A stretch of 36,384 nucleotides of DNA from Pseudomonadota bacterium (GCA_029560515.1 JAKQKT010000481.1:1-36384); one strand, 5' to 3'. Positions 25,862-34,134 are shown, counted from the stretch's first letter. Notes: generated from the letters alone by a model not told the origin. Numbers and translations: made by a program.

Positions 25862-26638
25862 GTGTCCCATAAAACATGCTTATTGCTGGCCGGTTTTCTA
25901 TTCTGCAACGCCGCCAATGCGAATCTTCGCTTTGAAGAAGGTATCGCTCGCGACCCGCAGAACCTGCGGCCTCTTTACCGGGAACAGCACTGGATCCGCC
26001 TCAATGACATGATGCCTGTTGAACGTCTGGTGCTTTATCGCTGCATGGACGGCACTGCATTCGCACGCAAGCGTGTGAACTACCTGCCTTCGGCGCAGGC
26101 ACCTGCATTTGAATTTGTAGATGTTCGGAGAGGTTATCTGGAGGGGCTTAGATACAAACAAAACCAGGCTGCGCTTTGGTATCAGCCCCCCGGGAAAGTA
26201 CCGGAAAAAAATGTACTGCTGACTGTGAAAAACCTGGTCGTTGATGCCGGTTTCAACGAATTTATCAGGATTAACTGGCCGAAACTGAGAGCAGGAAATG
26301 CCCTGCCACTGCATTTTGCCGTTCCCACCCGATTGCAGGCCTACAAATTCAATCTTAAGCAAACCCGTGAAAGCCAGTTCGCCGGTGTTGCTGCTGTGAC
26401 CTATCAACTCAAGCTTTCCGGACTATGGTCTCTGCTGGCCGATCCGATCGAAGTGACTTACGAAAAATCCACGAAACGGCTTTTGCGTTTTCAGGGCCTC
26501 AGCAATTTACGGAATGATGCCGGTCAATTTGATCTGATGACCCAAATTGATTTCACACAGCCGGTACGAAATGCTCCAGAAGAAGATTGGCAGAAGACCA
26601 TCTCGACGCCATTGGCTGCTTGCCGAATGAATCGTTGA
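25862..26638 (+). CDS. Uncharacterised exported protein, 258 aa
   Basis: Begins with GTG at 25862, with GGAGAATTGA just before it. A signal peptide (MSHKTCLLLAGFLFCNAANA) precedes a mature part rich in aromatic and basic residues: LYREQHWIRLNDMMPVERLV, LYRCMDGTAFARKRVNY, FEFVDVRRGYLEGLRY and LKLSGLWSLLADPIEVTYEK. It appears to be a mostly beta protein with two cysteines (YRCMDG and LAACRMNR) that might be bonded. I recognise no family. Proteins with an opening LNDMMPVERLVLYRCMDGTA pattern seem to occur in relatives, but this is recollection. It is divergent from the M16 protease, 166 bases apart. Confidence 0.8.
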   Translation: MSHKTCLLLAGFLFCNAANANLRFEEGIARDPQNLRPLYREQHWIRLNDMMPVERLVLYRCMDGTAFARKRVNYLPSAQAPAFEFVDVRRGYLEGLRYKQNQAALWYQPPGKVPEKNVLLTVKNLVVDAGFNEFIRINWPKLRAGNALPLHFAVPTRLQAYKFNLKQTRESQFAGVAAVTYQLKLSGLWSLLADPIEVTYEKSTKRLLRFQGLSNLRNDAGQFDLMTQIDFTQPVRNAPEEDWQKTISTPLAACRMNR

Positions 26639-26786
26639 GTGTCCGAATTATTCTGGCCGGACTGCCTGCGGACACCGAACAGGCACGTCAAAGCATTGTT
26701 TTTATAGATAATTTTCATGGCACGGGAATTGCTATGAGTTAACCAAGCCGGCGAAAAATTTCACCATCCGGCGATGGAGAACCTAT

Positions 26787-27020
26787 ATGCATATTGATAA
26801 ACAACTAAAACGTGGTTATGTCGCTTTATTCGGCATCGGCTTGTTGGCCTTGACCGCGGTGACGGCTCCGGATTTTTCGGAAAGCGCAGGTCGGCATGTT
26901 TTCCAGAACCTCGACCATGCCGCATGTACAGTGAAGGCAAAATCGAGCTGGCGTCTGGCATCGACGCCTATCGACATCCAGCCAATACTTTTACGTAAAG
27001 CCATGATTTGCCGGGCATAA
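26787..27020 (+). CDS. Possible small membrane or exported protein, 77 aa
   Basis: GGAG stands seven bases before the ATG in GGAGAACCTATATG, a good ribosome-binding site. The product has one hydrophobic stretch (GYVALFGIGLLALTAVTAP) followed by a polar tail with two cysteines. No family is recognised. It ends 14 bases before the trmL start and may be co-transcribed with it. The alternative is that it is a chance frame in a leader. Confidence 0.45.
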   Translation: MHIDKQLKRGYVALFGIGLLALTAVTAPDFSESAGRHVFQNLDHAACTVKAKSSWRLASTPIDIQPILLRKAMICRA

Positions 27021-27034
27021 GGCATAATATCGGG

Positions 27035-27502
27035 ATGCTGAATGTCATCCTTTATCAACCTGAAATACCGCCGAATACCGGCAATATCATCCGACTCTGT
27101 GCCAATACCGGAGCCAGGCTGCACCTTATTGAGCCACTTGGTTTTGAACTGGATGATGCAAAACTGCGTCGTGCCGGACTCGATTACCACGAGTTTGCCG
27201 ATATTCGACTGCACCCCGACCTCGAAACCTGTTTTTCCAAACTAGATCGAGAACGCGTGTTTGCGTTCAGTCGCCATGCGAATTCTTCATTCGAGAAAAT
27301 AAGCTACCAGGATGGCGATTCCTTTCTATTTGGTCGCGAGACGCGCGGACTCCCGGATGAGGTTTTGACCGGCATGCCGGAAAACCGGAAATTGAAACTC
27401 CCCATGATCGCCGGGCAACGCAGCCTGAATCTTTCCAATGCCGTCGCTGTGGCGGTTTATGAAGCATGGCGGCAACTCGACTACGCCGATCTGAAATCTT
27501 GA
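27035..27502 (+). CDS. trmL: tRNA (cytidine/uridine-34-2'-O)-methyltransferase TrmL
   Basis: SPOUT methyltransferase that 2'-O-methylates the wobble base of tRNA-Leu. The 155-aa product starts MLNVILYQPEIPPNTGNI, the family hallmark, and has LCANTGARLHLIEPLGF, FLFGRETRGLPDEVL and the knot segment MIAGQRSLNLSNAVAVAVYE. The ATG at 27035 is chosen over 27008, which overlaps the preceding small gene and adds nine residues outside the family consensus. A bidirectional terminator follows directly. Confidence 0.97.
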   Translation: MLNVILYQPEIPPNTGNIIRLCANTGARLHLIEPLGFELDDAKLRRAGLDYHEFADIRLHPDLETCFSKLDRERVFAFSRHANSSFEKISYQDGDSFLFGRETRGLPDEVLTGMPENRKLKLPMIAGQRSLNLSNAVAVAVYEAWRQLDYADLKS

Positions 27503-27504
27503 CC

Positions 27505-27535
27505 AAAAAAAACGCTCCGTTACCGGAGCGTTTTT
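27505..27535. terminator. Bidirectional intrinsic terminator between trmL and an Ax21-family gene
   Basis: AACGCTCCG, loop TTAC, CGGAGCGTT forms a perfect 9-bp stem, with A8 before it (27505-27512) and T5 after (27531-27535). It can end transcription from both converging genes. Confidence 0.93.
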
Positions 27536-27569
27536 AAATTGACCGGAAAGAGCCGGTCAGGTGTTGCAA

Positions 27570-28184
27570 TTAGAACGAAGCGCGCAGGCCGATGTTATAA
27601 ACAACAACGTCTTCTTGAATACGCTTGCCAATTTCCACGCCACCGATGATGCCGAGGGTTTCGTTCAATTTGTATTGAGCGTCAACCGACACGCCGGTGC
27701 TGGTGTTGGAGAAATCGTTGAAATCTTCGTAACGAGCCATCACGGAGCCTTCCAGCTTGTCAGTGATATTGCCACGGAAACCGGCAGAAACGCGGTAGCC
27801 GTTGTAGCTATCGTTACCGAATGGGCTGTCGATGCCGGTATCGGCATAATCGATTTGACCAACGAAATCGGCTTTGTCGGAAACGCTGTGGTGATAACCA
27901 ACACCGATCAAGGTGCGATCAAAATCAACATTGAAGCTTGGGCCAAATGCATTGATGTTGGTAGAGGTAGAGCTGTACGAACCGGCAATGAAGAAGCCAG
28001 TATCGGCGAAATTGTAAGAACCACCGAGGAAGTAACCATCTGAGCTACCGAAGCTGACGCCGCCGTTGCTGCTGAAGTCTTCATTGGTATAGCCGCCTTC
28101 AACATAGGTGTAGCTCAGTTCGCCGGCTTGAGCCGACAACGGAAGAGCTGCTGCAAGCGCGAGAGCAAAAAGTGAACGTTTCAT
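27570..28184 (-). CDS. Ax21-family outer-membrane beta-barrel protein, copy 1
   Basis: A 204-aa protein starting MKRSLFALALAAALPLSAQA, a signal peptide nearly identical to those of the two genes at 28525 and 29316. The mature part GELSYTYVEGGYTNEDF continues in alternating polar/aromatic strands and ends YNIGLRASF with terminal phenylalanine, as expected for an outer-membrane barrel folded by the Bam complex. Ax21 proteins are an Xanthomonadaceae family once proposed as a quorum signal and now regarded as outer-membrane proteins. The start at 28184 has AAGGATT upstream; an ATG at 28217 lies before that site. The leader has an ACCCCAA/TTGGGGT hairpin at 28211-28227. It shares a terminator with trmL and a promoter region with copy 2. 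Confidence 0.92.
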   Translation of the reverse strand: MKRSLFALALAAALPLSAQAGELSYTYVEGGYTNEDFSSNGGVSFGSSDGYFLGGSYNFADTGFFIAGSYSSTSTNINAFGPSFNVDFDRTLIGVGYHHSVSDKADFVGQIDYADTGIDSPFGNDSYNGYRVSAGFRGNITDKLEGSVMARYEDFNDFSNTSTGVSVDAQYKLNETLGIIGGVEIGKRIQEDVVVYNIGLRASF

Positions 28185-28524
28185 TGAGTAATCCTTATTT
28201 TTGAAGTTAGACCCCAAAAATTGGGGTTAATGCTTGTGCAGCATGACTGCTACAACAGAACTTTAACAAGTCAACCCTGCTGATGCAAGCTTAATGAGTA
28301 AGCAAAATCTCGATAAGTGCGACGGATAGCACACTTCTGGCGATATATTGGGCTGATTTGGCCCGCTTTTCTGTTAAATTTCGTTAACTATATTGCTGCT
28401 AAAAGGCAACCCATTCAGATTTCAGGCTGAATTTCTTGAAAACAGGCTTGTCATGCGCTATTCTGCAGATGTTAAATTTTTGTCATGATGTATTACCTAA
28501 CCCTAGTATAGAAAAGGAAAAACA
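28185..28524. promoter_or_regulatory. Divergent promoter region between Ax21-family copies 1 and 2
   Basis: These 340 bases are AT-rich and hold no gene. For copy 2, TTGTCA (28448-28453) and TTAAAT (28472-28477), 18 bp apart, form a plausible promoter. The octamer TTGTCATG recurs at 28480. For copy 1, TTGACT on the minus strand (28274-28269) could be a -35 box with a weak TAGCAG 16 bp further. ACCCCAA and TTGGGGT (28211-28227) form a hairpin in the copy 1 leader, just upstream of its ribosome-binding site, as seen in stable outer-membrane-protein mRNAs. Confidence 0.45.
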
Positions 28525-29115
28525 ATGAAACGTTCACTTTTTGCTCTGGCGCTTGCCGCTGCCCTGCCTATGTCCGCTCAAGCTTCCGAGCTTAGCTATT
28601 CTTTCGTCGAACTCGACTACGTCAACAGCCGCGCCGAAATCCTCAGCTCTGCGTTCTACAGCACGGAAGGTTACGGTCTTCGCGGTTCTTACGGTTTTGC
28701 AGAAAATTATTATGTTTCCGGCGGCTATACCAATAGCGATTTCGATGTCTCGGGATCCTTGAACGAAGACACCTGGAACCTCGGTTTCGGTTACCACCGC
28801 GCCCTGAACGACCAAGCTGATTGGATTGCTGAATTGGGCTACACCCAAATCAATTCGTTTGGCCCATCGGTTCTCGACGAAAGCTACTACACCCTTGGCT
28901 TTGGCGTTCGTGGCAGCATGACCGACAATTTCGAAGGTACCGCCAAATTGAACTACAACAACGGCGCAAATGCCTATTACCCACAGTATGATGGTGCCAT
29001 CTCGGCCGCTGTTGGCTTGAAGTGGAACATCAACGACATGTGGGGCATCGTTGGTGAAATCGAAGCTTCCGAAGACAACACCGACTACACCGTTGGCGTC
29101 CGCGCCAGCTTCTAA
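28525..29115 (+). CDS. Ax21-family outer-membrane beta-barrel protein, copy 2
   Basis: A 196-aa product with signal peptide MKRSLFALALAAALPMSAQA followed by SELSYSFVELDYVNSRA. The rest has regular strand-like segments such as WNLGFGYHRALNDQADWIAE and YTLGFGVRGSMTDNFEGTAK and the C-terminal signature DYTVGVRASF. It ends in Phe like other barrels. AAAGGAAAAAC precedes the ATG. It is divergent from copy 1 and in line with copy 3, from which it is separated by a terminator and about 200 bases, so each gene seems to be expressed on its own. Sequence outside the two ends has diverged strongly from the other copies, mainly where surface loops would be. Confidence 0.92.
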   Translation: MKRSLFALALAAALPMSAQASELSYSFVELDYVNSRAEILSSAFYSTEGYGLRGSYGFAENYYVSGGYTNSDFDVSGSLNEDTWNLGFGYHRALNDQADWIAELGYTQINSFGPSVLDESYYTLGFGVRGSMTDNFEGTAKLNYNNGANAYYPQYDGAISAAVGLKWNINDMWGIVGEIEASEDNTDYTVGVRASF

Positions 29116-29136
29116 TCGCAGGATTAGTTGTTCTGT

Positions 29137-29162
29137 AAAACCCGGCTTCGGCCGGGTTTTTT
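29137..29162 (+). terminator. Intrinsic terminator after Ax21-family copy 2
   Basis: AAAACCCGGC, loop TTCG, GCCGGGTTTT then TT. The perfect stem and stable tetraloop begin 21 bases after the stop. Confidence 0.93.
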
Positions 29163-29315
29163 AGTTCTATGCCGGAATAAACCTGTAAAAACACACCCTT
29201 ACCAATGGCATTGGTGGCAGAAAATATCGGGCCGTAAACTCTCCCCGTTAATTTTTCGTTTGCAGCACCGTAATACCAGATATTTCAATAACACCTTATA
29301 AGGAAGTAATTAATA

Positions 29316-29876
29316 ATGAAACGCACCCTCTTTGCTCTGGCACTCGCAGCAGTTTTACCAATGTCGGCTCAAGCCGGCGAATTAAGCTATAGCTATGTTC
29401 AAGGTGGCTACTCCACCACCAGCGATGGCTCCATTGATCTCGATGGCTTCGGCCTGAAAGGTTCGGTCGCCTTTAACGACAGCTTCTACGGCTTTGCCAG
29501 CTATGACAGCGGCAGCAAGAATAACGTTGATCTGGACCAAGCCACGATCGGTGCCGGCTGGCACTCCTCGGGCGACACTCAGTGGTTCGTTGAAGCCAGC
29601 TATGTCAATGACAGCGTTGATTACGGCGGTCCAAGCTTTGACGAAGATGGCTACGCCGTTGCCGGCGGTGTTCGCGCTGCCGTTAGCGACAAAGTCGAGC
29701 TGAATGCGAAAGTGAACTACACCGATGTCGGCACTTTCGGTGACGGTTTCGGCGCTGGTGTTGGCGGCCTGTTCAGCATCAATGACACCTGGGGTATCTA
29801 CGCTTCTTACGATTACTCCGACCGTGGCAGTTTCGATCTCGACACATGGGCTGTTGGCGTACGCGCCAGCTTCTGA
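29316..29876 (+). CDS. Ax21-family outer-membrane beta-barrel protein, copy 3
   Basis: The shortest copy, 186 aa. Signal peptide MKRTLFALALAAVLPMSAQA, then GELSYSYVQGGYSTTSDG and LDGFGLKGSVAFNDSFYGFA, a pattern typical of Ax21 proteins, and a C-terminus DTWAVGVRASF. Mature sequence is rich in Asp and Gly in predicted loops. AAGGAAG lies a few bases before the ATG. It has its own terminator 25 bases downstream. The three copies together form a small paralogous cluster that probably varies surface loops. Confidence 0.92.
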   Translation: MKRTLFALALAAVLPMSAQAGELSYSYVQGGYSTTSDGSIDLDGFGLKGSVAFNDSFYGFASYDSGSKNNVDLDQATIGAGWHSSGDTQWFVEASYVNDSVDYGGPSFDEDGYAVAGGVRAAVSDKVELNAKVNYTDVGTFGDGFGAGVGGLFSINDTWGIYASYDYSDRGSFDLDTWAVGVRASF

Positions 29877-29901
29877 TCATCGGCATCAATGATGATTCGC
29901 G

Positions 29902-29928
29902 AAAAAACCGGCTTAGGCCGGTTTTTTT
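29902..29928 (+). terminator. Intrinsic terminator after Ax21-family copy 3
   Basis: AACCGGC, loop TTAG, GCCGGTT followed by five further T residues, with an A-run before the stem. Confidence 0.9.
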
Positions 29929-30015
29929 GTTGAAAATGCCCCCACACGGGCTGGAATTTCTTGCAGCCGAAGCTTTAACTCGCTTAGTGTAGGAATCTCT
30001 GCATCGGAGCCACTC

Positions 30016-30519
30016 ATGAAAATTTGCCACAAGCTTGCCTTCCTGTTTTTGATTGCGGCCTCTTCGGCCAGCGCAGGCTCGGCGACCAAGCCGCTTACTC
30101 TCGATGTAAACCAAGCCGATTTCACTACGCAGAAAGACAAGGTATTGAACGCGATCGAAAGCAGCGAAAACTATTCGGAAATCACCGAAGCTGACAAAGC
30201 AAGCATCAAGCAATCTTTACTGGTTCTGTCGGAAAAGCTCCCGGACGGGGGCAATGTTTCGACCCTGACAGCCGAGGATCGGGAAAAAGTCTTGTCTGAA
30301 CAGAAACTGGTGAATTCGCTTCTGGCAAAAGCAGCCAAAGACAGCCAGATTATCTGTCGGGATGAAGATGTCTCTGGCAGCCATCTGCCGCGCAAGGTCT
30401 GCCGCACAAGGGCAGCACACCGTCTTTATGCAGAACAGCAGCGCGAAGCCTTGAACAAGAGCTTGAACGGTTCAAACCAGGTAAATTCGAAGGTCAGCGA
30501 TACCAGAGCCAGCAATTAG
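30016..30519 (+). CDS. Small exported protein of unknown function, 167 aa
   Basis: Signal peptide MKICHKLAFLFLIAASSASA, then a charged, largely helical mature part. Near the C-terminus is a compact motif IICRDEDVSGSHLPRKVCRT with two cysteines, followed by AAHRLYAEQQREALNK. A C-x12-14-C motif with a central GS(H/N) is recurrent in small exported proteins of Xanthomonadaceae, as I recall, but no function is known. It stands alone between the Ax21 genes and gpsA. GGAGCC precedes the start codon. The end converges with gpsA. Confidence 0.75.
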   Translation: MKICHKLAFLFLIAASSASAGSATKPLTLDVNQADFTTQKDKVLNAIESSENYSEITEADKASIKQSLLVLSEKLPDGGNVSTLTAEDREKVLSEQKLVNSLLAKAAKDSQIICRDEDVSGSHLPRKVCRTRAAHRLYAEQQREALNKSLNGSNQVNSKVSDTRASN

Positions 30520-30534
30520 AGCCATTCGTCATGA

Positions 30535-30557
30535 AAGGTTTTGAGACACAAAACCTT
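30535..30557. repeat. Perfect inverted repeat between converging genes
   Basis: AAGGTTTTG and CAAAACCTT are exact 9-base arms around AGACA, 15 bases after the exported-protein stop and 9 bases before the gpsA end. No T-run follows; it could still act as a weak shared terminator. Confidence 0.65.
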
Positions 30558-30566
30558 GGTCAGGGC

Positions 30567-31592
30567 TTAAATCTTGAACAAGCCTTCCGGGTATTCCGGT
30601 TTTTGTTCGCGTGACAGGATTATTTTCAGACCTTCTGCAGGCGTGATTTCTTCATGCAATACACGCTGCACGAGCATCGATATCGGCAGTTCGATATCGT
30701 GCCTGTTTGCCAGACGCATCACCTCATCGACTGTTTGCACCGATTCAACCACCTGTCCAATTGCCTTCACCGCTTCCTGAATGGATTGACCGCGACCCAG
30801 GGCAAGCCCTAAACGGCGATTGCGTGATAAATCACCGGTACAGGTAAGCACCAGATCCCCCAGTCCCGCCAGACCCATCAAAGTTTCAGCACGGCCGCCC
30901 AGGGCAACATTGAGTCGGAGCATTTCATTCAGGCCCCGGGTAATGAGGCCGGCGCGGGCGTTCAAGCCCAAATTCATGCCGTCGGCGATACCGGTAGCGA
31001 CTGCCAATACGTTTTTCATGGCGCCGCCCAGCTCAGCTCCAAGCATGTCATTGCCGGTATAGGCGCGAAATGCAGGTCCGTGAAGGGCTTCCGCAACGGT
31101 TTGGGCAAAGTCGTCATTGTCGGAGTGCACGGTTACTGCAGTCGGCAACCCCTGAGTCACTTCCTTGGCGAAGGAAGGACCGGTAACAACAGCCAGCGGC
31201 ACCTCGCTACCGAGCACTTCTTCCGCCACTTCGTGCAGAAAACGACCAGAGCCTGGCTCAAAACCCTTGGTCGCCCAGGCAACGCCCGTATGCGCCTGCC
31301 GATGTGGCGACAAAGCTTTCAGGGTTTCGGTAAAGGCATGGCTGGGAGTCACGACCAGAATCAGGTCTGCCCATGCCACAACCTTCGGCAAGTCGCTACT
31401 CGCGTGCAGGCTTTCAGGCAGGGGAATGCCCGGCAAATACCGGGTGTTCTCATGCTGTTCGTTGATCGCTTTTATCTGCTCGACATTGCGACCCCAAATC
31501 AGGGTCGGATAAGCATGCCTGGCCGTCAATGAAGCCAGCGCCGTACCCCAGGAGCCGGCGCCCAGTACCGCAATTTTGATTGCTTCGCTCAT
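30567..31592 (-). CDS. gpsA: Glycerol-3-phosphate dehydrogenase [NAD(P)+]
   Basis: Cytoplasmic enzyme reducing dihydroxyacetone phosphate to sn-glycerol 3-phosphate for phospholipid synthesis. The 341-aa protein has the Rossmann motif [34 protein letters not shown], the catalytic lysine region [19 protein letters not shown], and [20 protein letters not shown]. Length is standard. It starts 14 bases after the secB stop on the same strand, the classical secB-gpsA pairing. Confidence 0.98.
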   Translation of the reverse strand: MSEAIKIAVLGAGSWGTALASLTARHAYPTLIWGRNVEQIKAINEQHENTRYLPGIPLPESLHASSDLPKVVAWADLILVVTPSHAFTETLKALSPHRQAHTGVAWATKGFEPGSGRFLHEVAEEVLGSEVPLAVVTGPSFAKEVTQGLPTAVTVHSDNDDFAQTVAEALHGPAFRAYTGNDMLGAELGGAMKNVLAVATGIADGMNLGLNARAGLITRGLNEMLRLNVALGGRAETLMGLAGLGDLVLTCTGDLSRNRRLGLALGRGQSIQEAVKAIGQVVESVQTVDEVMRLANRHDIELPISMLVQRVLHEEITPAEGLKIILSREQKPEYPEGLFKI

Positions 31593-31606
31593 TAGTCGAA
31601 GCTGGC

Positions 31607-32113
31607 TTACGCGTTGCCGCCTTCTGCCATGATCGCGCCGGAAGATTGCTGTGCGAAGTTCTCGGCACGACGGCGCAGGCCCTCGGCATAAAGCGCTTCA
31701 AAGTTGATCGGCTGCAGATAGAAAGGAGGGAACCCCCCTGCCGTGATCAAATCGCTGATTGCCTGACGTGCATATGGGAACAGCACATTCGGGCAATAGG
31801 TACCCAGCATCATGTCCAGATTGCGCTCGTCAAAACCGGCCAGTCCAAAAACGCCTGCCTGTTCGATTTCGGCAAGGTAGACGTTTTTTTCTTCGATGGC
31901 GCAGGTCAGGGTAATGCCAAGCACTACTTCGAAAACGCCATCGTCGAGGCGCGCGACTTTTTGGTTCAGATTCATGTTGAGCTGCGGCTGGCCAGCATCA
32001 TTGAATATGCCCGGTGTATTTGGCGCTTCAAACGACACGTCCTTGACGTAAATTTTCTGGACAGTGAATTGGGCTTGACTGGCTTGATCGGTCGCCGCGC
32101 TGGAATCGCTCAT
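31607..32113 (-). CDS. secB: Protein-export chaperone SecB
   Basis: Tetrameric cytoplasmic chaperone that holds preproteins unfolded and delivers them to SecA. The 168-aa product has [20 protein letters not shown], the acidic SecA-contact region with [32 protein letters not shown] and [20 protein letters not shown] with the conserved [17 protein letters not shown] ending. It lies between yibN and gpsA. The gap to yibN is 96 bases. Confidence 0.98.
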   Translation of the reverse strand: MSDSSAATDQASQAQFTVQKIYVKDVSFEAPNTPGIFNDAGQPQLNMNLNQKVARLDDGVFEVVLGITLTCAIEEKNVYLAEIEQAGVFGLAGFDERNLDMMLGTYCPNVLFPYARQAISDLITAGGFPPFYLQPINFEALYAEGLRRRAENFAQQSSGAIMAEGGNA

Positions 32114-32209
32114 GGTGTTACTCCAAATTATTTATTTTAATGAATACCGCATTATCACATGGGGCCGTGGCTCACCCAAACAAGGGCGGAGCCGGCGACT
32201 TCGGTTCGG

Positions 32210-32647
32210 CTAGTTTTTGCCTTTTACCAGTGGCAAGTCTGCTTGCTGCCAGGCGGCAATTCCGCCGTCGAGCCAGAATACTTTTGCAAAACCGGCCTTC
32301 ACCAGTTTTTTGGCTGCATCGGACGACTGCATGCCCGAACGGCAAACCAAGACCACGGGCTGGTCTTTGGCCTTCGCCAGAAGCTTGTTTTCCGGCCCGA
32401 TCTGGCTCAACACGATGTTTTTGGCTCCAACGATATGGCCTTTGTCGAAATCGGCGATCGCGCTAACGTCGAATACCTGCGCATCTTCACGATTGATCAA
32501 GGCCGTCAGGCCCGCCGGATTAACGGTCTTGTAGCCGGTAAACAGACGGGCAATTTCGGTGTAAATGATGGCAATCGTCAAACCAACAAACGCCAGGGAT
32601 AGCATCGGACTCTGGCTGGCAAAAGCCTGTAGTGATTCAAAATTCAT
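32210..32647 (-). CDS. Membrane-anchored rhodanese-like protein (YibN type)
   Basis: A 145-aa single-domain rhodanese with an N-terminal membrane helix (MLSLAFVGLTIAIIYTEIAR) and the active-site loop VLVCRSGMQSSDAAKKL in which Cys would carry the persulphide. Aspartate in VFDVSAIADFDKGHIVGAKN and the C-terminal VFWLDGGIAAWQQADLPLVK complete the fold. The start at 32647 (MNFESLQAF) is preferred to 32659. In enteric bacteria yibN-grxC-secB-gpsA form an operon; here grxC is missing. Confidence 0.92.
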   Translation of the reverse strand: MNFESLQAFASQSPMLSLAFVGLTIAIIYTEIARLFTGYKTVNPAGLTALINREDAQVFDVSAIADFDKGHIVGAKNIVLSQIGPENKLLAKAKDQPVVLVCRSGMQSSDAAKKLVKAGFAKVFWLDGGIAAWQQADLPLVKGKN

Positions 32648-32762
32648 GAAAATCAGCATAAATGACTGGGACGCGCATTATCCGTGTGCGCGGCGCCCAC
32701 GCCAAGTGTTATCTGCGCAACAGCGGGATTAATAGAATCTGGCGCGAAATTTCCGGCAAAAA

Positions 32763-33344
32763 TCAGTCATGTTCGCCCAAAACCCGCTCGATCCGACGAT
32801 CCGGTATCAACCATAACAAGGCAACAAGCACGTAGAGCAAACCCGCCATCGGGATACCCAGCACGGCCAGAATGATCGCCAACAGGTAGATGGCTGGCGA
32901 CAACTTTCCTTTCAGGTCCCGGCCAACGGCTTTCGCCAACAGGGAATCATTGCCCTGATGTGAAATGATGGCCCGCTGAAGAATAAAAAATGCCACGGCT
33001 GACATCAGCAATACCACACCATAAAGCGCAATCGTCGTGGATGAAAAATGGTTCTCGCCCATCCAGCCGGTCACGAAGGGCAGCAATGAAAGCCAGAACA
33101 GCAGATGCAGATTTGCCCACATCACCGCGCCGCTCACATGCTGGGTGGCATGCAGCAAATGGTGATGGTTGTTCCAGTAAATGCCGACGTAGATGAAACT
33201 GAGCAGATAACTCAGAAATACCGGTACCAGCGGCTTCAACGCATCGAGGGTTTCGCCATGCGGCACTTTGAGCTCCAGCACCATGATGGTGATGATGATG
33301 GCCAGAACACCATCACTGAAAGCTTCCAATCTGCTTTTCCCCAT
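32763..33344 (-). CDS. TMEM175-like potassium channel protein
   Basis: A 193-aa integral membrane protein with about six helices. The first helix holds the family motif RLEAFSDGVLAIIITIMVLE (RxxxFSD), which lines the pore of TMEM175 channels. YWNNHHHLLHATQHVSGAVM is the usual histidine-rich loop (DUF1211), and later hydrophobic segments include FWLSLLPFVTGWMGE and LLAIILAVLGIPMAGLLYVL. Two or four such chains assemble into a channel. The ion preference is inferred from the family. Confidence 0.93.
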   Translation of the reverse strand: MGKSRLEAFSDGVLAIIITIMVLELKVPHGETLDALKPLVPVFLSYLLSFIYVGIYWNNHHHLLHATQHVSGAVMWANLHLLFWLSLLPFVTGWMGENHFSSTTIALYGVVLLMSAVAFFILQRAIISHQGNDSLLAKAVGRDLKGKLSPAIYLLAIILAVLGIPMAGLLYVLVALLWLIPDRRIERVLGEHD

Positions 33345-33371
33345 GCACTACCTCTTGCTTCCTTTGACTAT

Positions 33372-33638
33372 CTAACGCCAAACCCACTTGACCATGAGTG
33401 CAGCCGCCGTGGGCAATAAAAAAATCAGCAGGAAAATCGGCAGCTCCTCCATCAGTGCATAGCCTGCCTGTGTTACCCCGATCCACATATTCACGCCCGC
33501 AACCAGCGCCCATAAAACAATGAAGCCAGGCACCGCGATTCTCGCGGCACCGGCGATATTAGGCTTGAAAGCACGGGCAAGCAGAAGCAATAACAGGAGC
33601 AAACCAAATCCGGCGAAAACAAAAATGGCGGTACGCAT
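33372..33638 (-). CDS. Small membrane protein of unknown function, 88 aa
   Basis: Three hydrophobic segments: AIFVFAGFGLLLLLLLLARA, FIVLWALVAGVNMWIGVTQA and LPIFLLIFLLPTAAALMVKW. The loop RAFKPNIAGAARIAVPG is polar. The ATG at 33638 has GGGAGAA upstream. It lies 27 bases before the TMEM175-like gene on the same strand, so the two may be co-transcribed. No family is named with confidence. Confidence 0.8.
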   Translation of the reverse strand: MRTAIFVFAGFGLLLLLLLLARAFKPNIAGAARIAVPGFIVLWALVAGVNMWIGVTQAGYALMEELPIFLLIFLLPTAAALMVKWVWR

Positions 33639-33671
33639 TTTTTTCTCCCGTGTTTCCTATCGCGTCAGGAA

Positions 33672-34100
33672 TTAAAAGGATTTCGCGGTGAAATCCGGCA
33701 ACCCGGTGGTAAGCCACCAGCGTTTGGCCTTGTCGTCCCAACGCCAGATTTGTACGTTCAAAATACTGCGGTCGGTCTGGGTATTGCGATTGATCAAGCG
33801 GATCTCCACCGTTTGTTCAATCGTGCCATCCGGCAGCGTGTCCTGGGTCTTGGCTTCGTAACCGGTCACTTGTATCTGCTTGAAGCGTTCTTTTTCCAGA
33901 TCGCTCAAGGGATTTTTTTCGCGATATACCGGATCCACGTAATTCAACGCCATCTCGAATTCATTCCAGCGTATCGCAGAGGCATATTTGAACAGGGATA
34001 ATTCGAGCTGTTTGGATTTGGAACGCTTGCCGCCCGCTTCCACCGGCATGGTCACCTGCAACAAAACCAGCGCGATCAATAACAGTATTATTTTTTTCAT
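33672..34100 (-). CDS. Exported protein of unknown function, 142 aa
   Basis: Start at 34100 (MKKIILLLIALVLLQVTMPV) gives a signal peptide ending near VEA; the longer frame to 34163 overlaps the thioesterase gene and is rejected. The mature part is basic at first (GGKRSKSKQLELSLFKYASA) and then has an NTF2-like appearance with IRWNEFEMALNYVDPVYREK, ERFKQIQVTGYEAK and IWRWDDKAKRWWLTTGLPDF. The role is unknown; a periplasmic or inner-membrane-attached factor is likely. The gap to the small membrane protein gene is 33 bases. Confidence 0.83.
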   Translation of the reverse strand: MKKIILLLIALVLLQVTMPVEAGGKRSKSKQLELSLFKYASAIRWNEFEMALNYVDPVYREKNPLSDLEKERFKQIQVTGYEAKTQDTLPDGTIEQTVEIRLINRNTQTDRSILNVQIWRWDDKAKRWWLTTGLPDFTAKSF

Positions 34101-34134
34101 GGCTTGATGATTTATCCGGGGCAATATCGGCAGC

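Noticed and set aside
28480-28509. TTGTCA and TAGTAT, 18 bp apart, as promoter of Ax21-family copy 2
   Set aside because: Good hexamers, but the start would fall inside the ribosome-binding site and leave almost no leader.
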